A DNA stretch of 33,696 nt from Curvularia sp. ZM96 (Eukaryota; Ascomycota; Dothideomycetes; Pleosporales; Pleosporaceae). The DNA lies in the NCBI GenBank assembly GCA_022457065.1, contig JAJGBQ010000011.1:1-33696 (forward strand), in the 5' to 3' direction. The translations under genes were made by a program, and so were the position numbers. Positions 19,672 to 30,432 of the stretch are shown piece after piece. Positions within the stretch are counted from its first letter, which is position 1. Every line of letters begins with the position of its first letter. Under the pieces are notes generated by a model, which saw only the letters and a program-made list of their open reading frames with translations, did not search any database and was not told the DNA's origin.

Positions 19672-22600
19672 CTAGAACATGGCACCCTCAATGGGCCGTT
19701 GACCACGTGGAGGAGAGTCGTTGCGTCCGGGAAAGCCGTTCTGTGGCACGGGCGGAGATGGTCCCAGCTGGCTTTGAGCGATCCCCGCAGACTCCTGCCC
19801 TCACTTGTCGCCTTCCTCAGCCCGTTTCTGGGTGGTGGATGCGAAAACGCAGACGGTCCGTCAGCCGAGCCTGTGCGAAGAGGCTCAGCGAAAGGTGCAC
19901 GCGGGCTGTCCATACCAGGCTGCACAGCAGGGTCCGAACTCTCACCACGACCGAATCCAAATCGCCGCCTCATGGGGTTGATGGGTGGAACAGGTGGCGC
20001 GTCAGGGTCGCTGCCGTTCTTGAGAGAGGCGCCAGGGGAAGATCAATCGTGTCAATCACAGAGGTTGTCGAGATAAACACAGGCTCCGAGATGTCCGCTT
20101 TGGCAATAGACTTCTTCCGCAAGACTCCTTGTCTATTTATAGGCTGCACAGTGCTTGGGTTGAAAGCAGGAGCATTAGGCGTCGTTGGATTCGGCGTAGT
20201 GGGGTTTGACACAGGAGGCGTATGGCTGTTGGCAAACGGGGGCATTGGGGAGCTGGGGTGCGAGTAGCCCTGACCACTGTGGTTGCTGTAAACGCCCGGC
20301 GAGGGTCGAGGCGAGATTGGCAGTCCAGGTGATAGCTTGCCCTGTTGAGGCGGGAATCGAGAGTTCTGGCCCGGTGTCAGGTTGGTTTGGATGGGATGGA
20401 CGTGCTTTGACTCGAAGTAGTTGGAGGCAGAAAGTTTGCTATTGCTCCGTGAGCGCGTGCGACCTTCAGAGTCCAACGACGTCTTTCCCGTGGGTAGTGG
20501 TGGCGTAGGGTTTGCAACGTAGCCTGGTAGCGAAGGGAATGTGTTGGGAGGGTAGGCACCTCGAGACCCTTCGGCCATGGCCTGATCTAGGTCGTCACGG
20601 TAATGACCTCCACGGCTACAGGAGCGCCCTGATGAAGTGCCAGAGCTGGAGCGTTCTCGGGTTGAGCTCCGAGTGGAAACCGGCTGCGATCTACCTACGG
20701 GGCGGCCCGTCCGGCTGCTTTCTGTGGCTGATCGTTGTCTGTTCTCGAGTTCGCGTTGAGCGTCCTGCTCACTCTGTTGCAGGATACGGGACGGCTTGGG
20801 TCGTAGTGGTGGTATTTCAGGACCTTGCATACCTGCAAGCGAAGTGCTGCTAGCATTCGCTGCACCAAGGCCAAGCTTCCTCACCGACTTGTTAGACGAG
20901 TCGACGGTAGCAAATGCATCGCCGTTTGACTTTGCACGAAGCATGTTCAAAGCGTTCTTCAATCCTCCAGACGATCCCGGTCCGGCACCAGGCCCAGGAC
21001 TTGGCGACCGTCCTTCAGCCTTTGCACGAAGACTTTCTTGAATAAGCCGTTGCCTGTGAGCAAGGTCTCGCTGGAAGGCCTCGTGCTCGGCTTCCGTCTC
21101 GTTGCTAGCAATTCTCTCATGATTCCTGCGAGGAGTGAGGTCCCATTGAGAGGGGCCATTGTTGTGGTGCTCAGAAGTACTCATGATAAGAGGCCTTATT
21201 CTATGGGATCCCTCAATGGGACTTGATGCTTTGGCGGCGCCTTGGTCCTCACGATGTGGGTTATCAATGTCGTCAAGGTCCCATGGGTTGGAATGGGTGG
21301 AGTTTGACGGAACAGGTGTGACAGACTCAGATTCTGTCTGTTTGCGTTGCAGCCCATAGTCGTTGTTTTGGAAGGCCGAATCCATGGGCGGGCTCATGAT
21401 AGGCGGGCCAGGCTCGCCATAAGTCGAGGAGACGTTGCTGGAGTTACGCAGGTGCTGGCGAATCAACCCGCTAAGCCCCCCGTTCTGAGGGCCTAGGGTG
21501 GGAGAGTCGTCGTCTGGACGGGTCACAAGGCCTGGCCTTTCGACACCTTCGTGTGATGGGGCACGCGAGCGAAGTGCAGGATGATCGAACATTGGCGGTG
21601 CAGGGCCGGTTGCCACGGGAAGATTGTCAAAACGACGGGCAAGTCCCTGTGGACGAGTCGCGGCCGGCTTTGCAGCTTCTTGTTGGCGTTGCTCCTCTTC
21701 TTGGCCTTGCTCATCATCACTCGAATCTGGCGAGGTGAAGAAGGTAGCTTTTGCACATTCATCCCGAGGTTTCTCAGGAAGCTTCTGCTTTGGCTGCACA
21801 CTTGCAGCTGCTTGGCCTGCCACCCTCATCTGGCTGGCGGCAGCCTGGAATCTGGAAAAAGCATTTCCTGCCGGGCTCGGTTCTGGTGGCGATTCAGGTC
21901 TTGGCTTGTCCTTGACATCGCTTTCAGCTCTCTTCCTCCTCTCCTGTTCGGCACGCTCTCTCAACGAGGGTTTGCGAGGCATCGTCTTTGCAGCTTCTGG
22001 TGCTGGCGACTCGCGGGCACGAGTGTCTTGGTTGAGCTGACGCAGGCGCTCAGCATACTGTTCCTCGCTAAAAGCCTCCTTTGGCTTGTTGAAGGTTCCC
22101 ATAGCAGTGGCCTTGCCACGGTCATTCGGCTGGAGCGCAGCAATGAGGGACTGTGCGTCGCTGGCATCGCTAACCACTGGGCTGGCCAATGGAGGCGATT
22201 GTGGGCGAGACAGAGCAGGGCTGGCTGGGCCAGACGAGTTGGTCCGGATCATGCCAGGGTGGCCCGAGGCGTTGGGGCTTTCTGAGCGGATACCAGGACC
22301 CCGAGCGAAGCGATCATGGAGATTTGTTGCCGACCGTGCATGGCCTATGGGTAGGGGTGGAGTTGATCGTCCTGTTGTGGGCGCACGAGCCCGCTGTATC
22401 GTGTTGAGACGGTTCATGGCTGAGGATTGTTGGTCTTGGATTTGTTGGTCCAAGCCCTGGTCGTATAATCGCCGCTTGGTGGTGGACCGGCTCAGATCTG
22501 GGGAGGTGACCGGGGTCGAGGAGGCGGCAACAGAGTTGGCGCCTTGGGAGGCTATGGAAGTTGCCGCAGTCGAGGTGCGTGTATTGGACGGGCCAGAATT

Positions 22601-23293
22601 TGTGGAAGACGTGGTTTCCCTCTTCCGACTGAGCTCTGTAGGACTGGACGGTTCCGAGTTCTGACTCTCTTCGTATTCTTTCTCCTCGTCCTCTTCTGCC
22701 TGTTTCCGTATGCGCTCCTTCTCCTCTAGTCGTAGGCGTTGATAGGCTGACAGATTGACATCGTCTTCATAGAGGGTACGTCCAGTGCCTTTTGAGTTTG
22801 TGTTTGAAATGACGTAGATCTTCTGACGTCCGCCAAACAAGATGTTGCCCTCGCCGGGTCTTGCACGGCTCATGACACTGGTGTAGCCTTCTTCGTCTCT
22901 GCCGCTGTGGATGGACTCGGTGGGTTCAGCGACAGACGTAGACGGTCGGTTGACGGAGCTGTGGAGCGAGGATACTTCAGCAATGTCGGAAAGGCCTCCG
23001 GGAACGAAACCAAACTCGTGGAGACGGGATTGGCGTTTGGGTTGGAGCACGCTGTCGTCGCTTGCTTTGCCTAGCAGTGATGAAGGGTCATCCTGCTCTT
23101 TCAGCATGCTAAAGCGTGTGGACAGACTGGGCAGGATCAAACTGGTGCGGAAGTCGTCCGCTTTTGGGAGTACCGTGTTGAGATCGAACTCTGGCTTTGG
23201 TTCTTCCTCCTGGCCCTTTTTGCCCTTTTTGCCTTTCTTTCCGGCAGCCACGTCGTCGCCGCCATCCTTTTTCCTGTTCAGCCAGCGGTTCAT
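19672..23293 (-). CDS. Large disordered Ser/Pro-rich protein, conserved-type hypothetical, frame broken twice near its C-terminus
   Basis: The uninterrupted frame runs from 23293 to 19970. The start MNRWLNRKKDGG was preferred over an upstream GTG-opened extension. The N-terminus has a lysine-rich patch, then an ordered-looking block (EFDLNTVLPKADDFRTSL, RLHEFGFVPGGLSDIAE, NILFGGRQKIYVISN) and a short charged helix (YQRLRLEEKERIRKQ). The remainder, over 900 residues, is low-complexity and Ser/Pro/Arg-rich with many possible phosphorylation sites. The frame fails in the C4 run (G4 on the plus strand) at 20035-20038. One extra C would continue into GASLKNGSDPDAPP and MRRRFGFGRGES. A second break in the G4 run (plus-strand C4) at 19783-19786, restored by one G, continues into IAQSQLGPSPPVPQNG and ends in GAMF at 19672. 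Restored length is exactly 1208 codons with stop. I do not recognise a domain or function. Confidence 0.72.
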
Positions 23294-25038
23294 GGTGTCC
23301 TGGCAGGTATTAGCATATTGCGTGGGGGCAGTGCAACATAGGATACAACGGCAGTTGGTAGTGTTGGAGTGTTGCAGCTGCAGCGTTGGGAGTGATGTCT
23401 TACTGCTGGCAGCGATCACGCTGGTTGTAGGTGAGGGGGTGCAGGGTGACCAATCGTCGCTAGGCGGAAGGAGCGAGGAGGGCGAGGGTGAGGCAAGTCG
23501 GGCTCAAGCAGCAGGTGTCAACATGTAGTGGGGGAGGACGGCCGTAAGTGTCTTTTTTGTTGATGTTATCTCGTCTTGTGCGTGCGTGGGTGCGGTGAGG
23601 GCTGGTAGTCTCTTTTCCTTCTCTTTCTCTGCGGGTGTGGAATAGGAGCGTGCGGGCTGGGGGCACGGGACGAAAGTAAGGACGTCAAGTATAAACAATA
23701 GATTAGAAAAGGGCTAAGGAGCGTGAGTCGAGGGGATGGAACAGGCAAAGGCGAAGGAGCGGATGCACAGGCGCGCAGCGAAGTGCGGCGTGAAGAGAGG
23801 AAAGGAATGCAGCAGCAAGCAAGCAAGAAGCAGATCTCCCGACGACCGAAGAGAGGGCACAAGAAGCGGGTCGGCGTGGGTATTGGACAGTTTTTGCTCT
23901 GGGGGAGTGACGGGCCCTGGGCGCGTCGAGCAGCGCCAAGGGCCAGGGTGGAATTGGGACTAGGCCAATTTCCGTGCCGCGCATGGGCGCCGGGGCGCCA
24001 GGGCCACGTGTGGCTCATTTGGCTCCTGCTCTTGTTCGCTCTTGCCTCTGCTATCGACAACGCGCCGGCCGGCAGGCGCCCCGCGCGCCGACGATGGGCA
24101 AGGCGGTTGGGCAGGAGGCGCCGCTGCAGACCTGTTCAAACGCTCTGCGTTGCCCTGCTGCGCTGACTCGTCGCCTGACTGCAGCTGTCGGAAGACAGGC
24201 TCCCGCATCCCCTAGAGCGACACGAGCAGCAGCAACAGTCACAGTCGCGGTCGCAGCAAGGCATGTCGTGGCGCCCGCGTAGAGGCGCCGCCACCAATCA
24301 CATGGTGGCGGTACCTTGCAGGCCCTGGCGCATCTCCCCGACATGGTTTGACAGCCCGACGTTGCTTGTTCTGCGCGCGCTGCTTTTATTTTTCTACACG
24401 GCGTATCTCAGCTGTGTTTCTTCTGCCCTGCCCGCAGCCAATCACACTGCCAATCTCCCCCCGGCAGCGATGGGAGCAGCAGCAGCAGCATCGGGACGCC
24501 CTCAGCATCAGCGGACTCCAGGAGTGTCGTGGCGCTAGACCCGGAACGCATAATGAAGCGAACGAATCATCCGTAGCCCCGGTCCCGGTAGACTTTTATC
24601 GGTTCCCCTGGCCTAACCGCCTGCCGGCATCCCCTCGCTGTTGCGCGCGCTGCTCTACCATTCCACGGCATCCTGTGCAGCCATTGTACATAGGCTACTG
24701 TGCTCCATGTACCACGACTGCCCATCACCGCGCCTCGAGCCTTGGCCTGCTTTGTTTCTGCTGCCACATACACGCGCCACCTCCTGCTGACCCTTCGCGA
24801 GCTGCAGCGCCCGCCACTGACTGGCAAGCCCCGAGTCGCGTCCTCAGCCCATGCCAGCCCCGTGCTCCTACCATGACGCTTATATCGTCAATAGAACCTT
24901 TATTCGGCCACGCTGCCCGAGTGTGATGGCCTCGAGTGGCTGCTGCACTGGCTCGGCCCTTTGCCCTCGTCCTGATGCTGCTGATGTTGCTGATAGTGTT
25001 TGCTGCTCCGGTATTATATGCAGATCCGTACTGTTTAC

Positions 25039-25071
25039 GCACACGGATTCACACAAGCACACGCACACACG
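25039..25071. repeat. Imperfect CA-rich repeat
   Basis: About 33 bases of interrupted ACAC units, such as ACACAAGCACACGCACACAC, lie in the non-coding 4.2 kb region. It is a simple-sequence tract with no coding role visible. Confidence 0.5.
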
Positions 25072-27098
25072 AATCGCGTCAGGCAGCGGCGCTCTCCTGG
25101 CCCTTCCGTCTCCAGGCGTTGAGCAGTTGCTACCAGTAACCTGCTCCAGGAGGGCAAGAGCGCCCTCGACGACCTGGCTCCGCGCCTGCCTCCCAAACAA
25201 CCGCCCCCGCCCTGCGTGCACAGACCGCGAACCCGATCCAATCTCGTGGCTCCCGTCTGGCCTTCCTTACTTTTTCCTCGCAGCCATGACCTCACCCATC
25301 TGACCTGACGCACGTCTACCCCAGCTGCAAGGGAAATTACAAGGCCCTCTGGTCTATGGTTTCATCCTCACCACACGCCCTAGGCCAAATTGCCCTTCGA
25401 CAACCATCGACGCCTCACAGTCCGCTAGCACGCGACCAAGACGCGTTAACAAGTCCACCCATGCCCAACGCTCCGTTACACTTGGAGTTCTGGTTCTGGT
25501 TCGGCTTTTAAGGTTCAACGTCTAGTCTGGCCCGCCCTGGCATGACGGCTTCTCTCTCTAGTCCTCAACATCGGCCACTTCTCCGGTACTGGCCTTCTCA
25601 ACCGCCCATGCTGAATGGCTGCATTCTCGTTGAATAGACGACGCTGCAATTTTTCTTTGTATCACGGCTTGCCCGCCATAACAACGACGTCAGCAACAAA
25701 GAACGCATTGCGCTCGAGTCTTATCTTCCATGTTCACCCGTTGCGGTTTACGTCTCACCACACCTCCGGCCCGCATCTTGTCATCGGGTGGGGACCGTTC
25801 AACGCATGCCACTGTTGCATCATACCTCCCAGCCAATACCTACCATGTACGCTACGCGCACGCTGTAAAGCAGGTGTGTGCTTGTATCTATCCCAACGCT
25901 AACCTCGCGTTGATTTCCGCCTTCTCATCAAATTCTAACACCACCACCACGCTGCCGATCGGCGACCGAGACGAGATTGCCACCTCAAATTTTTCTTACC
26001 TCATGCCTACCCACATTTTCGCTTGCGACTACACAATATCGGCTCGTTGAAAATTGTGCTCGTTTCCCCACAGCCGCGGGAGATGAGCTTCAAATCTTGC
26101 CCGACTTCGTGAAACAAGGTCTACAGGGGTCCCAAGACCCCTGCGACGATCATCAACCCCGGCTCGCCTTCCATGTCTTCCGATGCTTTCCAGAGCGCGG
26201 TTCCATATTGACCTTGATTTATTGTAATGAGCTTGCTCTACATAGTCATTGCCGCTGATGACGGTTTGATTTTTTTTTATCCGACACATGTGCCAGTTCC
26301 GTGACGAGATGGGACTAGCACACCCACGTGCTTCTATCCTCTCTCTCCATAACAAACATCTCGCTTCATCCAAAAATACTACTTCTGCCAGTACCACGTG
26401 CACTGGCTACAACAATACAAAACAACTAGACCACCCTCGAGCCCCCACCCTTCACTGCCCGCCTAACCCGCCCTGTGCCTGTGCCGCTTACTCCATGCCT
26501 CCCGTTCCCATTCCAGCGGAACCGAGTACATCGTCGGTCCTAGGCAAACATACATGACACACGCGACCAATACCTCCAACACTAGAACCAGAAAAGGACA
26601 GCCGCTGCAAAGTACTAAACTACCTTTTCCCATCCCTCTTTCCCATTCACGTTCCTACGCCCTACTCCACCTCCACACAAATACCCCAGGATCCGCTGTC
26701 TACTACACCTTCCCGCTGTCGGCCCGACTTTGCCACAGATAGATGACAGTGATACCACAATGTGGGTAGCACGACTAGACTAGCAGGTACATAAGGAGTA
26801 CATGTATAACTACCAGAGACTAAGAACATGGATCAGTCCATGTGCAAACTATCGACTACACCCACCCACACACCCATACATACATGGTCGGGAGATTGTT
26901 GCGGGAAGAAAGGGGCATGGCAAACAAACGAGCATCATGGTAGATGAGCAAGAGGAAACATGGGAAATGAAGAATTACAGGACCTGCGATTGGAAGATGA
27001 AGACGGCATCTTCTGGAATCTGTCTGCATATCGACATGGTAACAAACACAAAAGAGTAAAGGAGTAAAAAGAAGAAACAAGATGATATTTTACACTGA

Positions 27099-27130
27099 CT
27101 CTCTCTCTCTCTCTCTCTCTTTAAAAAAAA
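27099..27130. repeat. (CT)11 microsatellite followed by an A8 run
   Basis: Eleven CT units span 27099-27120, followed by TT and eight A residues to 27130. The tract is in non-coding sequence about 360 bases beyond the stop codon of the coiled-coil gene. Confidence 0.9.
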
Positions 27131-27487
27131 GACGAGAGAGATCGTTCCACTGAAACCACAAACTCCGATACAACGCCCCTTTGCAGACAGGACCCATAGT
27201 CAAAGTCCCTAATCAAGACAGACACCAATACCATGTTCGTTGTGTCATTGTCTCCACCTAGTAACCACATGATTTCGTAGCTTGCCCATCAAGTCCAGAT
27301 CCCAGAAGAAGGAAGAAAAAATAGAAAATTTGGCCCACAGAGTGAAACACCGTCATCACCGTTGTGCCCCATACCCAAACTTGGCCGAGCCAAACCGCTC
27401 ATATCGAGAGTCTTCAACAGCACCACCAGCACCACCACCTACTACAACATTACTTGTAGCAACACCGCTAGGATCTGGCCAGGCATT

Positions 27488-30056
27488 CTACTCCTTTCCA
27501 CCTCCCATGCGTTCAATGTTCGACATCAGCCGGCTCTTGCTACCGCTCATGCTGCGGTTTAACCCACTTGCTGGCTGATACTTGAGACCACTGCCTGGTG
27601 TCCGTAGCCCAGATGGCTTGCCTACATTGCTACTGCTACTGCCACTGCGCTCGTGCATGGCTCCCGGTCGTCCGCTTCCAACAGCTGATGTGGGACGCGC
27701 TGGAGCGCCCGCAAGGAAGCCCGTGTTGCGCATGGCTTGCTGCTGTGGAGGCCCTCGTTGATAAGCTGATTGCTGAGGCGCGGCTGGTGGTTGTGTTTGG
27801 CGTTGTGGTTGTTCTTGTGGCTGCTGCTGTTGAGGTGCAGCACGTGGTTCTGAGCTCATCTGTGAGCGACGCAGATCTTCTTGTTGCAACTCCTCCATCT
27901 TCTCTCCGCACATGGACAACATTTGCTCGGCTGCTGCTACCAGTTCACCCTTCTCAACTCGCTCGGCCTCCAAGTCCTCCACAAGAGCATCGTGTGACTT
28001 GCGAAGTGACTTGAGTTCAGACTGCAGACCTGCGAGTTTGGCCTTGAGATTTTCAATTTCGGCTCTCTGTGCCTCGAGCATCTGTGCATCTTCTGCGTTC
28101 CGTGTGGACTTTGAGGGTGACGCCTCTTGGGTCTCGTCGCCGTCTTGTTGTCCAGAAACAGTCTTGGACAAAGTGTTATTGCGCTTCTTCTCTGCTTCTT
28201 CGACTTGGCGTTCGAGTCCCACAATCTGCAGTTTGAGTTCTTTGCACCGCTCATCAGCCTTCCGCTGGTAGTTGTCCTTCAGTGCCTTGATCTTCTTCTC
28301 GTGCTTAGCCTTGTAAGCTGTGTGGAGATCGCGTGCCACTTCGTTGACCTTCTCGGCAATGGCGGCCTGGCATTCGAGTTCAGAGTAGATCTTCTTGTCG
28401 CCAGCCTCATCGTTGCTGATAAAAGTCGTCATATCCACGTTCTTGCTTTCAGCTTCAATGACCTTGGTCTCCAGTTCAGAAGATCGGGTTTCGGCTTCTT
28501 CGGCACGCTTCTCAGCGTCGGCTAACCTGGCATACAGCTCCTCGCGCTCGGCGTCGTTGCGGGCCATCTCAGCTTGAACGTCCTGCAGTAGCCTCTGGAC
28601 CTCTTCACCTTTGGATTTCCAGTCTACCATCTGTGTTTCGGCGTACTCGCGAGCGGAGCGCTCCTCACGTACAGTTTCCTGTGCTTCGCCCACACGGCGC
28701 TCAGCATCCGAGATAGCCCGGGAAAGCGCCTCAATCTCAGCTTCCTTTCCTGATAAACTGGCGGTAAGGGATGATATTTGAGACTGGAATTGAGACTTGA
28801 CAGACTCCAGCTCTCTGATGGTCACCGTCGGCAGAGATCGGGGTGTTGGTGGCGGAGGCAGCTCAAAATCCAAGAGATTGAGCATTTGGCGGCTCTGATT
28901 TGGTGTCGCAGGCACGTTCGCTCCACCCTTAGCAGGCGATCGTTGATTTTGATAATAGGAGCGGAGGCTTGATTCCTTGCTAGACTTGCTAGGCGACGTT
29001 TGCGAACGACCGGAAGAACCGCTGCGGGAGCTCGAAAAAGACTCTATTTGAGCAGTAAAGTCCAAGAGCAAATTTGTGGTGTCGTTGTCTTTGTAGGTTC
29101 GGCGTGGTGTGGGACTGGGCGTTTGTTCGGTGCGGCGAGCAGTTGAAGGTGTCATCTGAGCACGAGGGCGCGGTGTAGCCTGTGGGTTTTGTTAGATTGG
29201 CACTTGGTGACTCTGTATATGGTATACGTACATCCAGCGCGTCCTGTTTTGCTGGGCTGTTTCTGAGAGCTGCAAACTTGGTCATGTCAATTCCTGGCAT
29301 CTCGGAGAATGTGCTGAAGCAGCTATCGTCGATATCCAGCGAAGTGGCTTCCGGACCATCGGGATGCATGTATGTGCTGTCCAGGCCCGAGTCGAGATCG
29401 AAGTCGGTATTCTGGTGACTTTGCCTTTTAACACTTCCGCTTTCCTTTGGTGTATCCATAAAGTTCATGGCGGCAATCAAGCCTTCATTGTCGCGCAACA
29501 CACGCGTCTTGAGGGGAGAAGAAGCTGGCCGTTTTGATGGAGTGACTGATATCTCGGGGACTTGGTCTGCCAACGACAGCTTGCGCTGCACTGTTTCGGG
29601 CGACGAGGCGTGGAAAGATTTGGAGGGCGACCGGCTTTTGCGAGAGACACTGTTCATTGGCGAGCCAGACCGCTCTGCAGCGGATTCTCTGACGGGAGAG
29701 ACACTTGTCTTGGGGCTCGCAGCACTGGGGCTGCGTGCAACGCCCTCGAAATCATCCATCAGGTTCTTCACTGGCGAAGTCTTCATGGGACTTGTACGGT
29801 CTCTGAGCACAGATTTTTTCTCTGGTGAAACCTTGAACGCAGACTGGGTAACGTTGGTGTCCAAGTCGACCAGCGGCTTGACAGGTGTGTGTGCTGCGTC
29901 TGGCGCAACATTTTCGCGGTCGTCGTCTTCGATATGCGCAACAAAGGGAGAGGAGGGCGGGTCGTGGAAGGCCATGTCGATGTCGTCTTCGATGACTATC
30001 GAATCCGAGTATGTGTTTGACTTTTCGGGCGACATAGTTGGCATTGGTTCTTCCAT
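27488..30056 (-). CDS. Coiled-coil protein of 838 residues, possible mitotic/spindle-pole type
   Basis: Two exons are read, 30056-29232 and 29179-27488. The 52-base intron (29180-29231) has a GTACGT donor and a CCCACAG acceptor, and joins QDALD to ATPRPRAQ. The N-terminal 275 residues are disordered and full of SP/TP sites (for example RTSPMKTSPVKN), typical of cyclin-dependent kinase targets. The phrase DDSCFSTFSEMPGIDMTKFA looks like a conserved short motif. A long coiled coil covers about residues 395-705. The C-terminus is Gln/Pro- and then Ser/Gly/Arg-rich, a style seen in microtubule-binding tails. The layout recalls fungal TACC/Alp7-like or spindle-pole-body coiled-coil proteins, but I cannot name the family; this role is inference. 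The start at 30056 has context CAGACATGG. A branch-like CTAATCACCCACAG just upstream suggests a spliced leader or a further short first exon. The frame is intact. Confidence 0.78.
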
Positions 30057-30432
30057 GTCTGTGACTGGAACTGTCGAGCCTGTGGGTGATTAGTGCAGCG
30101 TTTGGGAATGTTGGTCTTGTGTTGTGGTGCGTTGTTTACATGTCCGTGCACATTGTTGCCCCTTCCCAACTTGGTAACCCCCGGTTTGACCGACGGACAG
30201 AAGGTTGGCAAAACCATCAACGATGCGTTGAGTTTTGTAAAAAAGAAACACATGGTGCAGAAAAGTGTATGCAGGGGCATTGTGGAAATGGGTTGATAGA
30301 AATAGTCTCAATGACCACGCATCGAATATGCGTGTCTCTTACATCTCCCGCCGTGCCTAACAGCGGGGTCAACATGTCTATAAATGGATCGTCTAAACTT
30401 TTCTAGCTAGAAACAATCAACAGCAGAGATGT
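30057..30432. other. Intergenic between the coiled-coil and VPS9 genes
   Basis: This 376-base spacer lies between two minus-strand genes and should include the promoter and leader of the coiled-coil gene and the 3' end of the VPS9 gene. An acceptor-like CACCCACAG about 25 bases before the coiled-coil start codon suggests an intron in the leader. Candidate first exons that I tried did not give a matching phase. Confidence 0.4.

Larger units (their letters stand above)
23294..27487. other. 4.2 kb stretch without a convincing gene
   Basis: The left part should be the promoter and leader of the large minus-strand gene. The rest is long for this compact window. Open frames of up to about 190 codons occur on both strands but are Pro/Arg/Cys-biased by composition, overlap each other, and match no family. 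The plus strand is C- and CT-rich over long stretches, as fungal leaders often are, which hints at an untranslated transcript or long promoter. It contains a CA-rich run near 25039-25071, a CT run at 27099-27120 and a possible short exon near 26078-26207. Confidence 0.45.

Noticed and set aside
21581..22285. 234-codon plus-strand frame
   Set aside because: It is antisense to the large disordered-protein gene, has Trp/Leu/Arg-biased composition and resembles no family.
23566..24926. Frames of 147-192 codons on both strands in the 4.2 kb region
   Set aside because: They overlap one another, are driven by GC-rich composition (Pro/Arg/Ala/Cys) and have no motif or credible start.
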